In this document: in pieces, positions 1-5,567 of the stretch
How the letters are laid out: every line of letters begins with the position of its first letter
How positions within the stretch are numbered: the stretch's first letter is position 1
Assembly: GCA_045809945.1 (NCBI GenBank)
Contig: JBJMWW010000005.1
Coordinates: 1-8,302, forward strand
Direction: 5' to 3'
Length of the DNA stretch: 8,302 nucleotides
From: CADDYX01 sp045809945
GTDB lineage: Bacteria > Verrucomicrobiota > Verrucomicrobiia > Chthoniobacterales > UBA10450
The notes under the pieces: model-generated
The model's database searches: none
The model's input: only the letters and a program-made list of their open reading frames with translations
Told to the model about the DNA's origin: nothing
Position numbers and translations under genes: made by a program

Positions 1-1
1 A

Positions 2-496
2 CATCCAGAGGCATTTGTTCTGGAGTCACAAGGCGCGCGCATCTTCGTCAACGTTCCGAATGCACGGCACGTCGCGGTGATTGACCGTACGCAGGCAAAG
101 GTGATCGCGACGTGGGGAACCGGCAGCGCCTCCGCTAATTTCCCGATCGCGCTCGATCCGTCCAGCCACAGGCTTTTCGTTGGTTGCCGGTCACCGGCGG
201 CGCTTGCCGTGCTGGATACCAAGTCAGGAAAGGTGGTCGCGACGATTCCAATTTCCAGGGATGTGGACGACTTTTTCTACGATGAGAAACGTCATCGTGT
301 CTACGCGATCTGCGGCGAAGGAAGTATCGATGTCATCGACCAGGTCGATCACGACACTTACAAGATGCGCGAGAAGATCCGCACCGCACCCGGGGCGCGG
401 ACCGGCCTTTTCGTTCCAGAGTTAAGTAGTCTCTTCGTCGGCGTCCCACATCGTGGGAGTCAGCCGGCAGAAGTTCGTCGCTACGACATTCGTTAA
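2..496 (+). CDS. YVTN-type beta-propeller protein, 3' end only
   Basis: The reading frame is open from base 2 of the window to the TAA at 494-496, so this is the C-terminal 164 residues of a longer gene whose start lies upstream. A GTG at 77 is an internal valine, not a start, because convincing protein sequence continues before it (FVLESQGARIFVNVPNARHV). The sequence shows repeated propeller-blade units of the YVTN/NHL type: 'RIFVNVPNARHVAVIDRTQAKVIATW', 'HRLFVGCRSPAALAVLDTKSGKVVATI' and 'HRVYAICGEGSIDVIDQ', each made of short beta strands with the pattern LFV-x(n)-AVLDT-KVVATI. A fourth partial blade follows (SSLFVGVPHRG). Such proteins are usually secreted or periplasmic and serve as binding scaffolds; no catalytic residue is evident and the ligand cannot be told. 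No terminator with a T-run is visible after the stop. The family call is firm, the function open. Confidence 0.5.
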   Translation, partial: HPEAFVLESQGARIFVNVPNARHVAVIDRTQAKVIATWGTGSASANFPIALDPSSHRLFVGCRSPAALAVLDTKSGKVVATIPISRDVDDFFYDEKRHRVYAICGEGSIDVIDQVDHDTYKMREKIRTAPGARTGLFVPELSSLFVGVPHRGSQPAEVRRYDIR

Positions 497-557
497 GCCG
501 GTGCGTCACCCGTTCCCTGACAAAGTTTCCCCTTCTGAAGCTCCGCATACAGATTAC

Positions 558-589
558 TTGACATAGTGTTACATATTCTTAACATAGTG
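558..589 (+). repeat. Helically phased direct repeats overlapping the promoter (operator candidate)
   Basis: TTGACATAGTG at 558-568 and TTAACATAGTG at 579-589 match at 10 of 11 positions and start 21 bp apart, two turns of B-DNA. Between them, TTACATATTC at 569-578 resembles the same unit in its first part, so the stretch reads as about three units spaced 10-11 bp. The first unit contains the -35 box and the last contains the -10 box. A protein binding these units on one DNA face would cover the whole promoter. The XRE regulator encoded 450 bp downstream is the natural candidate, by analogy with autoregulated XRE operons; that link is inference. Confidence 0.5.
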
Positions 590-592
590 CCA
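558..592 (+). promoter_or_regulatory. Sigma70-like promoter giving a probably leaderless mRNA
   Basis: A perfect -35 hexamer TTGACA lies at 558-563. TAACAT at 580-585 (four of six matches to TATAAT) follows after a 16-bp spacer. The expected start of transcription, about seven bases after the -10, falls at or next to the ATG at 592, so the transcript would have little or no 5' leader. This agrees with the absence of a Shine-Dalgarno sequence before that ATG. The promoter bases are part of a set of repeats listed separately, which suggests an overlapping operator. The match is seen in the sequence; the start site is inferred. Confidence 0.5.
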
Positions 593-1044
593 TGAATCAA
601 TTACCTGAGAAGGTCGGAATCGCCTTCAGAGAGAGGATCGCCTGGCTATCGCTTACCGCGATGGTGCTCGCTTACAGCGTCTATTTTGCGCTCGCAGCTC
701 GCGCGATACAACAGGGCGCCGGCACCGGTGAGCTGATCGGATTGCTGGCCGCCGTGCTGGTCGTGCAGATTCTCGTCGTGATTGCAGCCAGCATAGCGAT
801 TGCGATCTGCTCCGGACGCGAAGCGCGCGCTCCGGCGGACGAACGGGACCGTGCCATCGCCCGACGCGGTGCTGCCGCCGCTTATTTCGTGCTCATGATC
901 GGCATGATCATGGTGGGCTGCGTAATGCCATTCCGCGACAAGGGATGGACGGTGATCAACGCGGCGTTGTTCGCACTCGTCGTCGCCGAGGTGGTGCGTT
1001 ACGCGACAATTGTCACGAGCTACCGGCGCGGCTGGCATGGCTAA
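592..1044 (+). CDS. Four-helix membrane protein paired with an XRE regulator (DUF2178-like)
   Basis: The 150-residue protein has four hydrophobic segments at roughly residues 16-37, 47-73, 94-113 and 120-141. A charged loop between helices two and three carries the motif DERDRAIARRG (83-93). A DERD motif followed by a helix, in a small four-helix protein encoded directly next to a short XRE-family regulator, is typical of DUF2178-like membrane proteins as I know them; I cannot run a profile search, so the family name is tentative. The ATG at 592 is chosen because it sits at the predicted transcription start and gives a sensible charged N-terminus before the first helix. The stop overlaps the next gene by 8 bp, so the two are surely cotranscribed and probably translationally coupled. 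The function is unknown. A membrane partner that senses a signal or sequesters the regulator is a reasonable guess but not shown. Confidence 0.5.
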   Translation: MNQLPEKVGIAFRERIAWLSLTAMVLAYSVYFALAARAIQQGAGTGELIGLLAAVLVVQILVVIAASIAIAICSGREARAPADERDRAIARRGAAAAYFVLMIGMIMVGCVMPFRDKGWTVINAALFALVVAEVVRYATIVTSYRRGWHG

Positions 1045-1249
1045 GCCTAGACTCACGAATCAGATCCGCTTGCTCCGCTTTCTGGCTAACGAGATGACGC
1101 AGGCGGAGCTCGGCGAGCGCATCGGTCTCACGCGGCAAACCATCGCCGCGATTGAGGCCGGCAAATACTCACCCACATTGGAAGCAGCGTTCCGGATTGC
1201 ACGGGTCTTCGGTAAGCCGCTCGAGGAGGTGTTTCAGTGGAGCGATTAG
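1037..1249 (+). CDS. Small XRE/Cro-type helix-turn-helix regulator
   Basis: The 70-residue protein is essentially one HTH_3 domain: TQAELGERIGLTRQTIAAIEAGKYSPTLE (21-49) contains the two DNA-contacting helices with the usual A-x-x-x-G turn and Q-T-I recognition helix. It ends with FGKPLEEVFQW, the tail seen in short YgzD/YozG-like regulators. The start is taken as the ATG at 1037, inside the ATGGCTAA overlap with the stop of the preceding membrane-protein gene. A TTG at 1010 would only add nine residues that belong to the other frame. No Shine-Dalgarno sequence is visible, so translation probably depends on coupling to the upstream gene. Expected role: a dimeric DNA-binding repressor or activator of its own operon, with the phased repeats at 558-589 as the likely site. 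The domain call is firm; target and effector are inferred. Confidence 0.5.
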   Translation: MAKPRLTNQIRLLRFLANEMTQAELGERIGLTRQTIAAIEAGKYSPTLEAAFRIARVFGKPLEEVFQWSD

Positions 1250-1265
1250 CGGGCGTGCGAATTGG

Positions 1266-1291
1266 GACGGGCGCATTGCAGCTTGCCCGTC
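1266..1291 (+). terminator. GC-rich hairpin after the XRE gene (possible terminator without U-run)
   Basis: GACGGGC at 1266-1272 and GCCCGTC at 1285-1291 are perfect inverted repeats, extended by one G-U pair, enclosing a loop of about 10 nt. The hairpin starts 17 bp after the XRE stop codon. It is followed by AAACGCC rather than a T-run, so if it ends transcription it would be a weak or factor-assisted terminator. It overlaps one arm of the longer inverted repeat at 1271-1325. Confidence 0.5.
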
Positions 1292-1325
1292 AAACGCCGA
1301 ACGCATAAAAGCGGATGCAATGCGC
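1271..1325 (+). repeat. Perfect 10-bp inverted repeat with 35-nt loop in the gene-free spacer
   Basis: GCGCATTGCA at 1271-1280 is the exact reverse complement of TGCAATGCGC at 1316-1325. The left arm overlaps the loop and stem of the hairpin at 1266-1291, so the two structures cannot form at once. The spacer from 1250 to 1414 holds no supportable gene; its remaining part before the hydrolase start has no strong promoter or Shine-Dalgarno sequence. Role unknown; it could be an operator, a transcript-end structure or chance. Confidence 0.5.
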
Positions 1326-1414
1326 GGTGGTTATCGCCCCTGTGGCTCCGGACCAACTGAGTTATACGTCATGTCGTGTGCCTTTTGCGCTGAAGAGTCG
1401 TTAAGCTCACTCGT

Positions 1415-2407
1415 ATGAAAGGCTTTCTCATCGCCATTCTCCTTATCGCAGCGGTCCTAGTAGCGATTGTTGGAGTTGCCATTGCGTTCGGTGGACCAGG
1501 CGCGCCTGCGGCCATGTCGAGCATCAATGACCCGTTCAAGGGTGTCGACTTTTCTGATCTACCGAAAATTAGCTCCTTCGCGGCTCGAGACGGCGCAAAG
1601 CTCGCCTTCCGCGTCTACCCGGCTGCTGGCGGCGCAGCAAAAGGCAGTGTGGTGCTGGTGCATGGTTCTTCTGCGAGTGGCAGCAGCATGCATGTCATGG
1701 CCAAAGGTTTCGCGGCCGCTGGTTACGACGCTTACGCACTCGACGTGCGCGGACATGGCAACTCAGGCACTAAAGGCCGTATCAATTACGTAGGCCAGTT
1801 GGAAGATGACATGGAAGACTTTGTCCACGCGGTCAAACCGGCTCAGCCTTCTACCTTGATTGGGTTCTCTTCCGGCGGCGGTTTTGTGCTGCGATTCGCA
1901 GGTGGTCCGAGGCAGGAACTCTTCTCCAGCTATCTTCTGCTTTCTCCTTATATCAGCCACGACGCGGCGACCACCCGTCCGGATAGCGGTGGTTGGGTTA
2001 GCGTGGGAGTGCCCCGCCTCATTACGATTTCCATACTCGACGGTTTCGGACTGCACTTGTTCAACGACATGCCTGTAATGCGCTTCGCGCTGACAAAGGA
2101 GGCCGCAAGCTTTCTCACTCCGCAGTATTCGTTCGCTCTCGCGCAGAACTTCGGGCCGCAGCGAGATTATCAGGCGAACATTCGTGCAGTCCGACGACCC
2201 GTTCGCGTGCTGGTCGGCCAAAATGATGAAGCCTTTTATGCCGATAAATTTGCGACGGTGTTCAAGACAGCGGGCAAAGAGGTTCCTGTCACAGTTCTTC
2301 CGGGGATCGGCCATATTTCGCTTACCCTTGATCCGGTCGCGATCGGAGCGGCCGTTGCGGCAGTCGAAGCCATGGGTCATGAAGGGCCTGACCAGACGAC
2401 GCAGTAA
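1415..2407 (+). CDS. Membrane-anchored alpha/beta hydrolase (lysophospholipase / monoacylglycerol-lipase-like)
   Basis: The 330-residue protein begins with a long hydrophobic segment (residues 4-25, FLIAILLIAAVLVAIVGVA) with one lysine before it and no clear cleavage site. It is probably a signal anchor placing the enzyme on the outer face of the cytoplasmic membrane. The alpha/beta hydrolase fold follows: oxyanion motif VLVHGSSASG (80-89), DVRGHGNSG (110-118) as in lysophospholipases, nucleophile elbow GFSSGG with Ser152, acid residue in VGQNDEAF (Asp271) and catalytic His300 in PGIGHISL. The triad is complete and in the right order, so the enzyme should be active on an ester, probably a lipid or acyl ester. 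The substrate cannot be read from the sequence. There is no good Shine-Dalgarno sequence before the ATG at 1415, but no better start exists upstream. The next gene, on the same strand 62 bp downstream, may be cotranscribed. Confidence 0.5.
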   Translation: MKGFLIAILLIAAVLVAIVGVAIAFGGPGAPAAMSSINDPFKGVDFSDLPKISSFAARDGAKLAFRVYPAAGGAAKGSVVLVHGSSASGSSMHVMAKGFAAAGYDAYALDVRGHGNSGTKGRINYVGQLEDDMEDFVHAVKPAQPSTLIGFSSGGGFVLRFAGGPRQELFSSYLLLSPYISHDAATTRPDSGGWVSVGVPRLITISILDGFGLHLFNDMPVMRFALTKEAASFLTPQYSFALAQNFGPQRDYQANIRAVRRPVRVLVGQNDEAFYADKFATVFKTAGKEVPVTVLPGIGHISLTLDPVAIGAAVAAVEAMGHEGPDQTTQ

Positions 2408-2469
2408 ACGCGATCTGCGATCGGAAGTAGCAAGTGGTATCCGGCTAACGATAGAGTTACAAATCAATC

Positions 2470-2787
2470 ATGAGCAGTGTCACTAAACGTACAATTCTTC
2501 GCTCGCTCCACCTGATCCTCAGTATTCCGCTACTCGGTTACGTTTATGGTGAGACTGCGGACGTTCAACAGTATGCCGGCGCGGTCCGGTTCATCTTCTT
2601 TCCTCTGATTCTGCTTTCGGGACTTTGGATGTGGAAAGGCTACGTCTTCGCGGTCATTGGTGTCGTCTTATGGATTGGCGCTTATCGGCTTTCGGGATAT
2701 GGCGCGGCTCTCCTCAGTCAGATCGCGCTTTTCATTGCATGGAAGCTTTGGTCGGTGATTCGTGCGCGGCGGAGTGTAGCCGGCTGA
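2470..2787 (+). CDS. Small four-helix membrane protein, unknown function
   Basis: The 105-residue product is nearly all membrane: hydrophobic stretches at about residues 10-27 (RSLHLILSIPLLGYVYG), 36-54 (a stretch ending FPLILLSGLWMW), 58-73 (VFAVIGVVLWIGAYRL) and 79-96 (LLSQIALFIAWKLWSV). The N-terminus and C-terminus are basic (KRTILR; RARRS), which suggests both lie in the cytoplasm. The LHLILSIPLLGYVYG segment and the VRFIFFPLILLSGLWMW segment look like a conserved family of short hypothetical membrane proteins known to me from several phyla, but no function is established. The spacer to the hydrolase stop is 62 bp, without an obvious terminator, so the pair may form an operon. The gene runs to within 52 bp of the convergent lipase-maturation-factor gene. 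Confidence 0.5.
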   Translation: MSSVTKRTILRSLHLILSIPLLGYVYGETADVQQYAGAVRFIFFPLILLSGLWMWKGYVFAVIGVVLWIGAYRLSGYGAALLSQIALFIAWKLWSVIRARRSVAG

Positions 2788-2804
2788 TGCGATAGACATC
2801 GTTT

Positions 2805-2847
2805 CCATAAAACAGCGACTGAGCGTCGTCGCTACAGCGTCAGTCGC
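2805..2847 (-). terminator. Hairpin with T-rich tail ending the leftward gene block
   Basis: On the minus strand GCGACTGA (2847-2840) pairs perfectly with TCAGTCGC (2822-2815), enclosing a 17-nt loop that itself contains a small CGC-TGTA-GCG stem. It is followed by TGTTTTATGG (2814-2805), a T-rich tail as in intrinsic terminators. The TGA stop codon of the lipase-maturation-factor gene (2842-2840) lies inside the 5' arm. The inner GCTACAG/CTGTAGC core is shared with the palindrome at 3420-3486, so the terminator may derive from a dispersed repeat. In the plus direction no T-run follows, so it would serve mainly the minus strand. Confidence 0.5.
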
Positions 2848-4720
2848 GCTTGAAGTCGTCGAGCGAGACACTGGGCAGGTAGCGGCGCGCCTCGCCTCGT
2901 TTCCACCAATTGCCCGTCTGCCGGCGTTCTTCGGCGGTGGTGAACTGGTACTCGTAGCTCGTGGCGCGGACATAACGCGGCGGCTGATCCGGGAATGGAT
3001 CATCGGCCAGTAATCCGACAACCGGCTTGCTGTTCGTGAGCAGCCGCTCCGCAAAGAGAACGAACCACGCATTCTGCCGGTAGGTGCCGAGCGCGGCGAA
3101 CCACATCTGCCAGTCAAGTCGCGGCTGATGCGGGGCGACCCAGATCGGGGCATGATTCAGATCGCCCGGCTTCCAGCGGAAGCGATACGGTTTCCAGTCC
3201 GCGCCATCGTTGCTGCCTTCCACGATAATTTCGGGCCGCGTCTTCGTCATTACACGAAACAGGCCGTAGCCGTTCACGATGCGAAACCGTTCTATGTAAC
3301 TGTAGGCCGCTTCGATCGGGCGCGGCCATTCAGCCTCCGGCCTGAACGCTGAATAAAGCAGTGTCGCGTTGATCGGTAGCGTAACTATCAACACTGCGAT
3401 AGCGGCGTAACGCTGAATCCTGTAGCGGTCGGTGGCCGCGGCCGAGCTAGACGACAAACTGCCGCGGCCGGCGACCGCGGCTACAGGGCGTCGAAAATAG
3501 GTGTCGTCAATCAGTAACAAACAGAGCGCGGCGGCGAGTAGATTGAAAAAGCAGTAGTTGCCGGTGAGCGCGATGGTGATCTGCAACGCGATGATCAACG
3601 CCGCAGCGGCGACGCGCAGCCGCCGCGGCGCCCAGATGAAAAACGGCACCACGATTTCGACGAAGAGGCAGAACGCGACCGAGAATTTCTTCAGCCACTC
3701 CGGACTCTGATCCGCGAACCAGGCGAAGACCGTCGGCAGCGGTTGCGTCCAGTAGTGGTAATCGAGCGCCGTCAGATTCCACCAGCAATCGTCGCCGCTT
3801 GTTAGCTTCACCACACCGGACATCAGCATCAGTTTGAAGAGCAGCAGCTTGAGCAAGAACAGACCGATCTGCGGCGGCTCGCGCCTATCGCGCCGTGACC
3901 ACCAGCGCGCCGGCGCGATGAACAATGCCAGGAAGCCGGTCTCGAGCAGCAGAATGTCCCACTGAAAACTGAGGAACGTCTGGCCGGCGATGGTGAGCGA
4001 CAAATAACAAACGAAAAGAAGGACCAATGTCGCGATGGGCACGACTCCGACGATCAACAACAGCGACAGCACCGCTCCGCTGCCACAGAGGAAATGAAGA
4101 AATGCGTCGCTCGAGTTGAACCAGCAGAGCGTCGGTAATGCGAAGAACGCGCTCGAGCCGAGCTGCTGGTGCGCCGCGGGTAACCACTCGCCGATCGGTA
4201 GAATTCCTTGATGGCCGATCAGCCCGTCGATCTGCAGCCAGAGCGAAACGAAAGCGACGAAATAGATGACGCCGAGACCGCGCAAAAACCAATCGCGCGC
4301 TGCGGTGTAGCTTGGTCGGCGAACGTCATCACCCCACAGCAATCGGGTTGCGGCGGATGCGACCATTCGCCGCCTGGCAATGAATGCGTAGGAGCGATTC
4401 GCAATCGGCGCGAACCCCGGAAGATTTTCGTACAGCCACAGCAAAGCGCTTCCGCGTTGGGAATGGCCGAGCGCGCGAAATACCGCTTCCGCGCCGCTGA
4501 ACACGTCGCCTGACGGTTCGACGAGCTGAACCGCGCGCTCAAAATTTTCGCGCGGGATTTCGGGAAAACGCGAACCTGCGATCTGAAACTTCTCGTATTC
4601 GACAGCCTCGTCCGTGATGCCGCGCCAGCGTTCGATCCAGCGACTGCAAAAATGGCAATCGCCGTCGAACAGCATCAGCGGCTTTCGGGGCGGATCGGCG
4701 ACGTGCATCTTCGCAGCCAT
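2840..4720 (-). CDS. DUF393 (thioredoxin-like) - lipase maturation factor fusion protein
   Basis: With the ATG at 4720 the product is 626 residues. Residues about 14-120 are a DUF393 domain, opening with the redox-type motif LFDGDCHFC (Cys22, Cys25) followed by a buried-strand pattern and an ALGHSQRG segment. Residues about 147-455 are a multi-helix membrane region with signature stretches of lipase maturation factors: GLGVIYFVAFVSLWLQIDGL, LPTLCWFNSSDAFLHFLCG, and GQTFLSFQWDILLLETGFL. The C-terminal 150 residues carry NGYGLFRVMTKTRPEIIVEG, WFAALGTYRQNAWF and the terminal RYVRATSYEYQFT, all typical of LMF proteins (PF06762). In vertebrates LMF1 helps lipases fold in the ER; the bacterial role is not settled. 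Here the Cys-x-x-Cys domain suggests membrane-coupled thiol chemistry. A longer frame from 4813 is rejected because its first 31 residues are translated from an inverted repeat. Residues about 412-434 are encoded by another palindrome and form a low-complexity Ala/Ser loop between helices. The ATG at 4708 is an alternative start. Confidence 0.5.
   Translation of the reverse strand: MAAKMHVADPPRKPLMLFDGDCHFCSRWIERWRGITDEAVEYEKFQIAGSRFPEIPRENFERAVQLVEPSGDVFSGAEAVFRALGHSQRGSALLWLYENLPGFAPIANRSYAFIARRRMVASAATRLLWGDDVRRPSYTAARDWFLRGLGVIYFVAFVSLWLQIDGLIGHQGILPIGEWLPAAHQQLGSSAFFALPTLCWFNSSDAFLHFLCGSGAVLSLLLIVGVVPIATLVLLFVCYLSLTIAGQTFLSFQWDILLLETGFLALFIAPARWWSRRDRREPPQIGLFLLKLLLFKLMLMSGVVKLTSGDDCWWNLTALDYHYWTQPLPTVFAWFADQSPEWLKKFSVAFCLFVEIVVPFFIWAPRRLRVAAAALIIALQITIALTGNYCFFNLLAAALCLLLIDDTYFRRPVAAVAGRGSLSSSSAAATDRYRIQRYAAIAVLIVTLPINATLLYSAFRPEAEWPRPIEAAYSYIERFRIVNGYGLFRVMTKTRPEIIVEGSNDGADWKPYRFRWKPGDLNHAPIWVAPHQPRLDWQMWFAALGTYRQNAWFVLFAERLLTNSKPVVGLLADDPFPDQPPRYVRATSYEYQFTTAEERRQTGNWWKRGEARRYLPSVSLDDFKRD
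3420..3486. repeat. CTGTAG palindromic element inside the lipase-maturation-factor coding region
   Basis: The arms at 3420-3442 (left) and 3461-3486 (right) start and end with CTGTAG/CTACAG. They are complementary at 21 of 23 positions with one 3-nt gap, around an 18-nt loop. On the coding strand the element reads in frame without a stop and encodes about 23 residues (VAAVAGRG, LSSSSAAATDRY) between two membrane helices. The form (CTGTAGCCGCGGTC core and its complement) is one I recall as a dispersed intergenic repeat in Verrucomicrobiota. Its presence inside a gene looks like an insertion tolerated in a loop. Confidence 0.5.
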
Positions 4721-4721
4721 C

Positions 4722-4805
4722 AACGTCGAACGTCGAACGCCGAACATCCAACGTCCAATTGTCCGCCATTCGGTCTTCGGCGTTGGGCGTTCAGCGTTCG
4801 GCGTT
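4722..4805. repeat. GAACGTCGAACG-type imperfect inverted repeat between xth and the LMF gene
   Basis: The left arm, 4722-4756, is made of short AACGTCG/AACGCCG/AACATCC units. The right arm, 4772-4805, is its reverse complement at about 24 of 34 positions, with a 15-nt loop (4757-4771). The units themselves are degenerate 7-mers in tandem. Translated in the minus direction the element gives TPNAERPTPKTEWR-type peptide, a familiar artefact at the N-terminus of wrongly extended Verrucomicrobiota proteins. The TGA stop of the exonuclease gene (4793-4791) and its last few codons (ENAER) lie in the right arm, and the LMF start at 4720 directly follows the left arm. Confidence 0.5.
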
Positions 4806-5567
4806 TTCCGCAAACTCTGCCCAGATCGGCGCGTGGTCAGATGGTTCTTTGCCTTTGCGCATCTCGCGATCGACGCCTGCCGCGCGACAACGTTGCGCGA
4901 GCTGGTTAGTCGCGAGCACCGCGTCGATCCGCAAGCCTTTATCGCGCTGGAAAGAAAGCATCCGGTAGTCCCACCAGGTAAATGGACCGACGCCGTGGTG
5001 ATGGAGCCGCAACGTGTCGATCAGCCGCGATTCACACAACGCGCGAAACGCCGCCCGTTCGCCATCAGAGCACATGATCGCGCCGCGCCAGAGTGCCGGA
5101 TCGTGCACATCGTTGTCTTCGGGCGCGACATTGAAATCGCCGCAGACGAAGAGATTCGGCGAATTGTCGCGCACGATGCAGTGTCTTAGTCGTTCGTACC
5201 AGCGGAGCTTGTAGCTGTAGGCCGGCGAGCCGACCGCCTGACCATTCGGCGCATAAATGCAGTAGACGCGAACTCGCGCGATCGTCGCCGCAATCACGCG
5301 CGCCTGCGGATCATTTTCCTCGTCGCACAATGAGGCGCGCACATCGTTCAGTTCCTGTTTCGCCAAAATTGCGACGCCGTTATATGACTTCTGACCGTGA
5401 GCTGCGGAGTGGTAGCCGGCATTCCGCAACTCGAGAGCAGGAAATTGTTCGTCGGTGCACTTCGTTTCCTGCAAACAGACCACGTCCGGCTGCGTCTCGC
5501 GTAACCAGGCGAGCAATCGATCCATTCGCCTTCGTAACGAGTTAATGTTCCAGGAGACGACTCTCAC
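4791..5567 (-). CDS. xth: Exodeoxyribonuclease III / AP endonuclease (ExoIII-APE1 family)
   Basis: The 258-residue protein is a full-length Mg2+-dependent endonuclease/exonuclease/phosphatase-fold enzyme. Catalytic residues of the family are all present: Asn7 (SWNINS), Glu34 (CLQETK), Tyr105 (IYAPNG), Asp144 and Asn146 (CGDFNVAPED), Asp215 (LRIDAVLAT), and Asp244-His245 (PSDHAPIW). FTWWDYR (196-202) is the usual DNA-binding segment. It should cleave abasic sites in base excision repair and degrade DNA 3'-5' in the cytoplasm. The start is GTG at 5567-5565; an AGGAG six bases upstream supports it and comes from the adjacent repeat at 5568-5635. The last residues (ENAER) and the stop codon come from the repeat at 4722-4805, so the natural C-terminus may have been replaced by repeat sequence just after the conserved WAEF strand. 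It lies 68 bp after the beta-CASP gene on the same strand. Confidence 0.5.
   Translation of the reverse strand: MRVVSWNINSLRRRMDRLLAWLRETQPDVVCLQETKCTDEQFPALELRNAGYHSAAHGQKSYNGVAILAKQELNDVRASLCDEENDPQARVIAATIARVRVYCIYAPNGQAVGSPAYSYKLRWYERLRHCIVRDNSPNLFVCGDFNVAPEDNDVHDPALWRGAIMCSDGERAAFRALCESRLIDTLRLHHHGVGPFTWWDYRMLSFQRDKGLRIDAVLATNQLAQRCRAAGVDREMRKGKEPSDHAPIWAEFAENAER

Noticed and set aside
1010..1036. TTG start for the XRE gene nine codons upstream
   Set aside because: The ATG at 1037 in the overlap with the preceding stop is a better start, and the HTH domain begins well after it.
1341..1368. Possible promoter before the hydrolase (TATACG at 1363-1368)
   Set aside because: The -10 match is only four of six and the -35 region at proper spacing has little similarity to TTGACA, so it is not better than chance in this sequence.
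1763..2467. Minus-strand open frame of 234 codons
   Set aside because: It is antisense to the alpha/beta hydrolase, which has a complete catalytic triad; the antisense product is rich in Arg/Cys/His and shows no domain.
4721..4813. 31-residue N-terminal extension of the LMF protein
   Set aside because: It is translated from the inverted repeat and overlaps the end of xth; the DUF393 domain starts after the ATG at 4720.
4614..5189. Plus-strand open frame of 191 codons
   Set aside because: It runs opposite the 5' end of the LMF gene, through the inverted repeat and opposite xth; its product has repeat-derived peptide and no family features.
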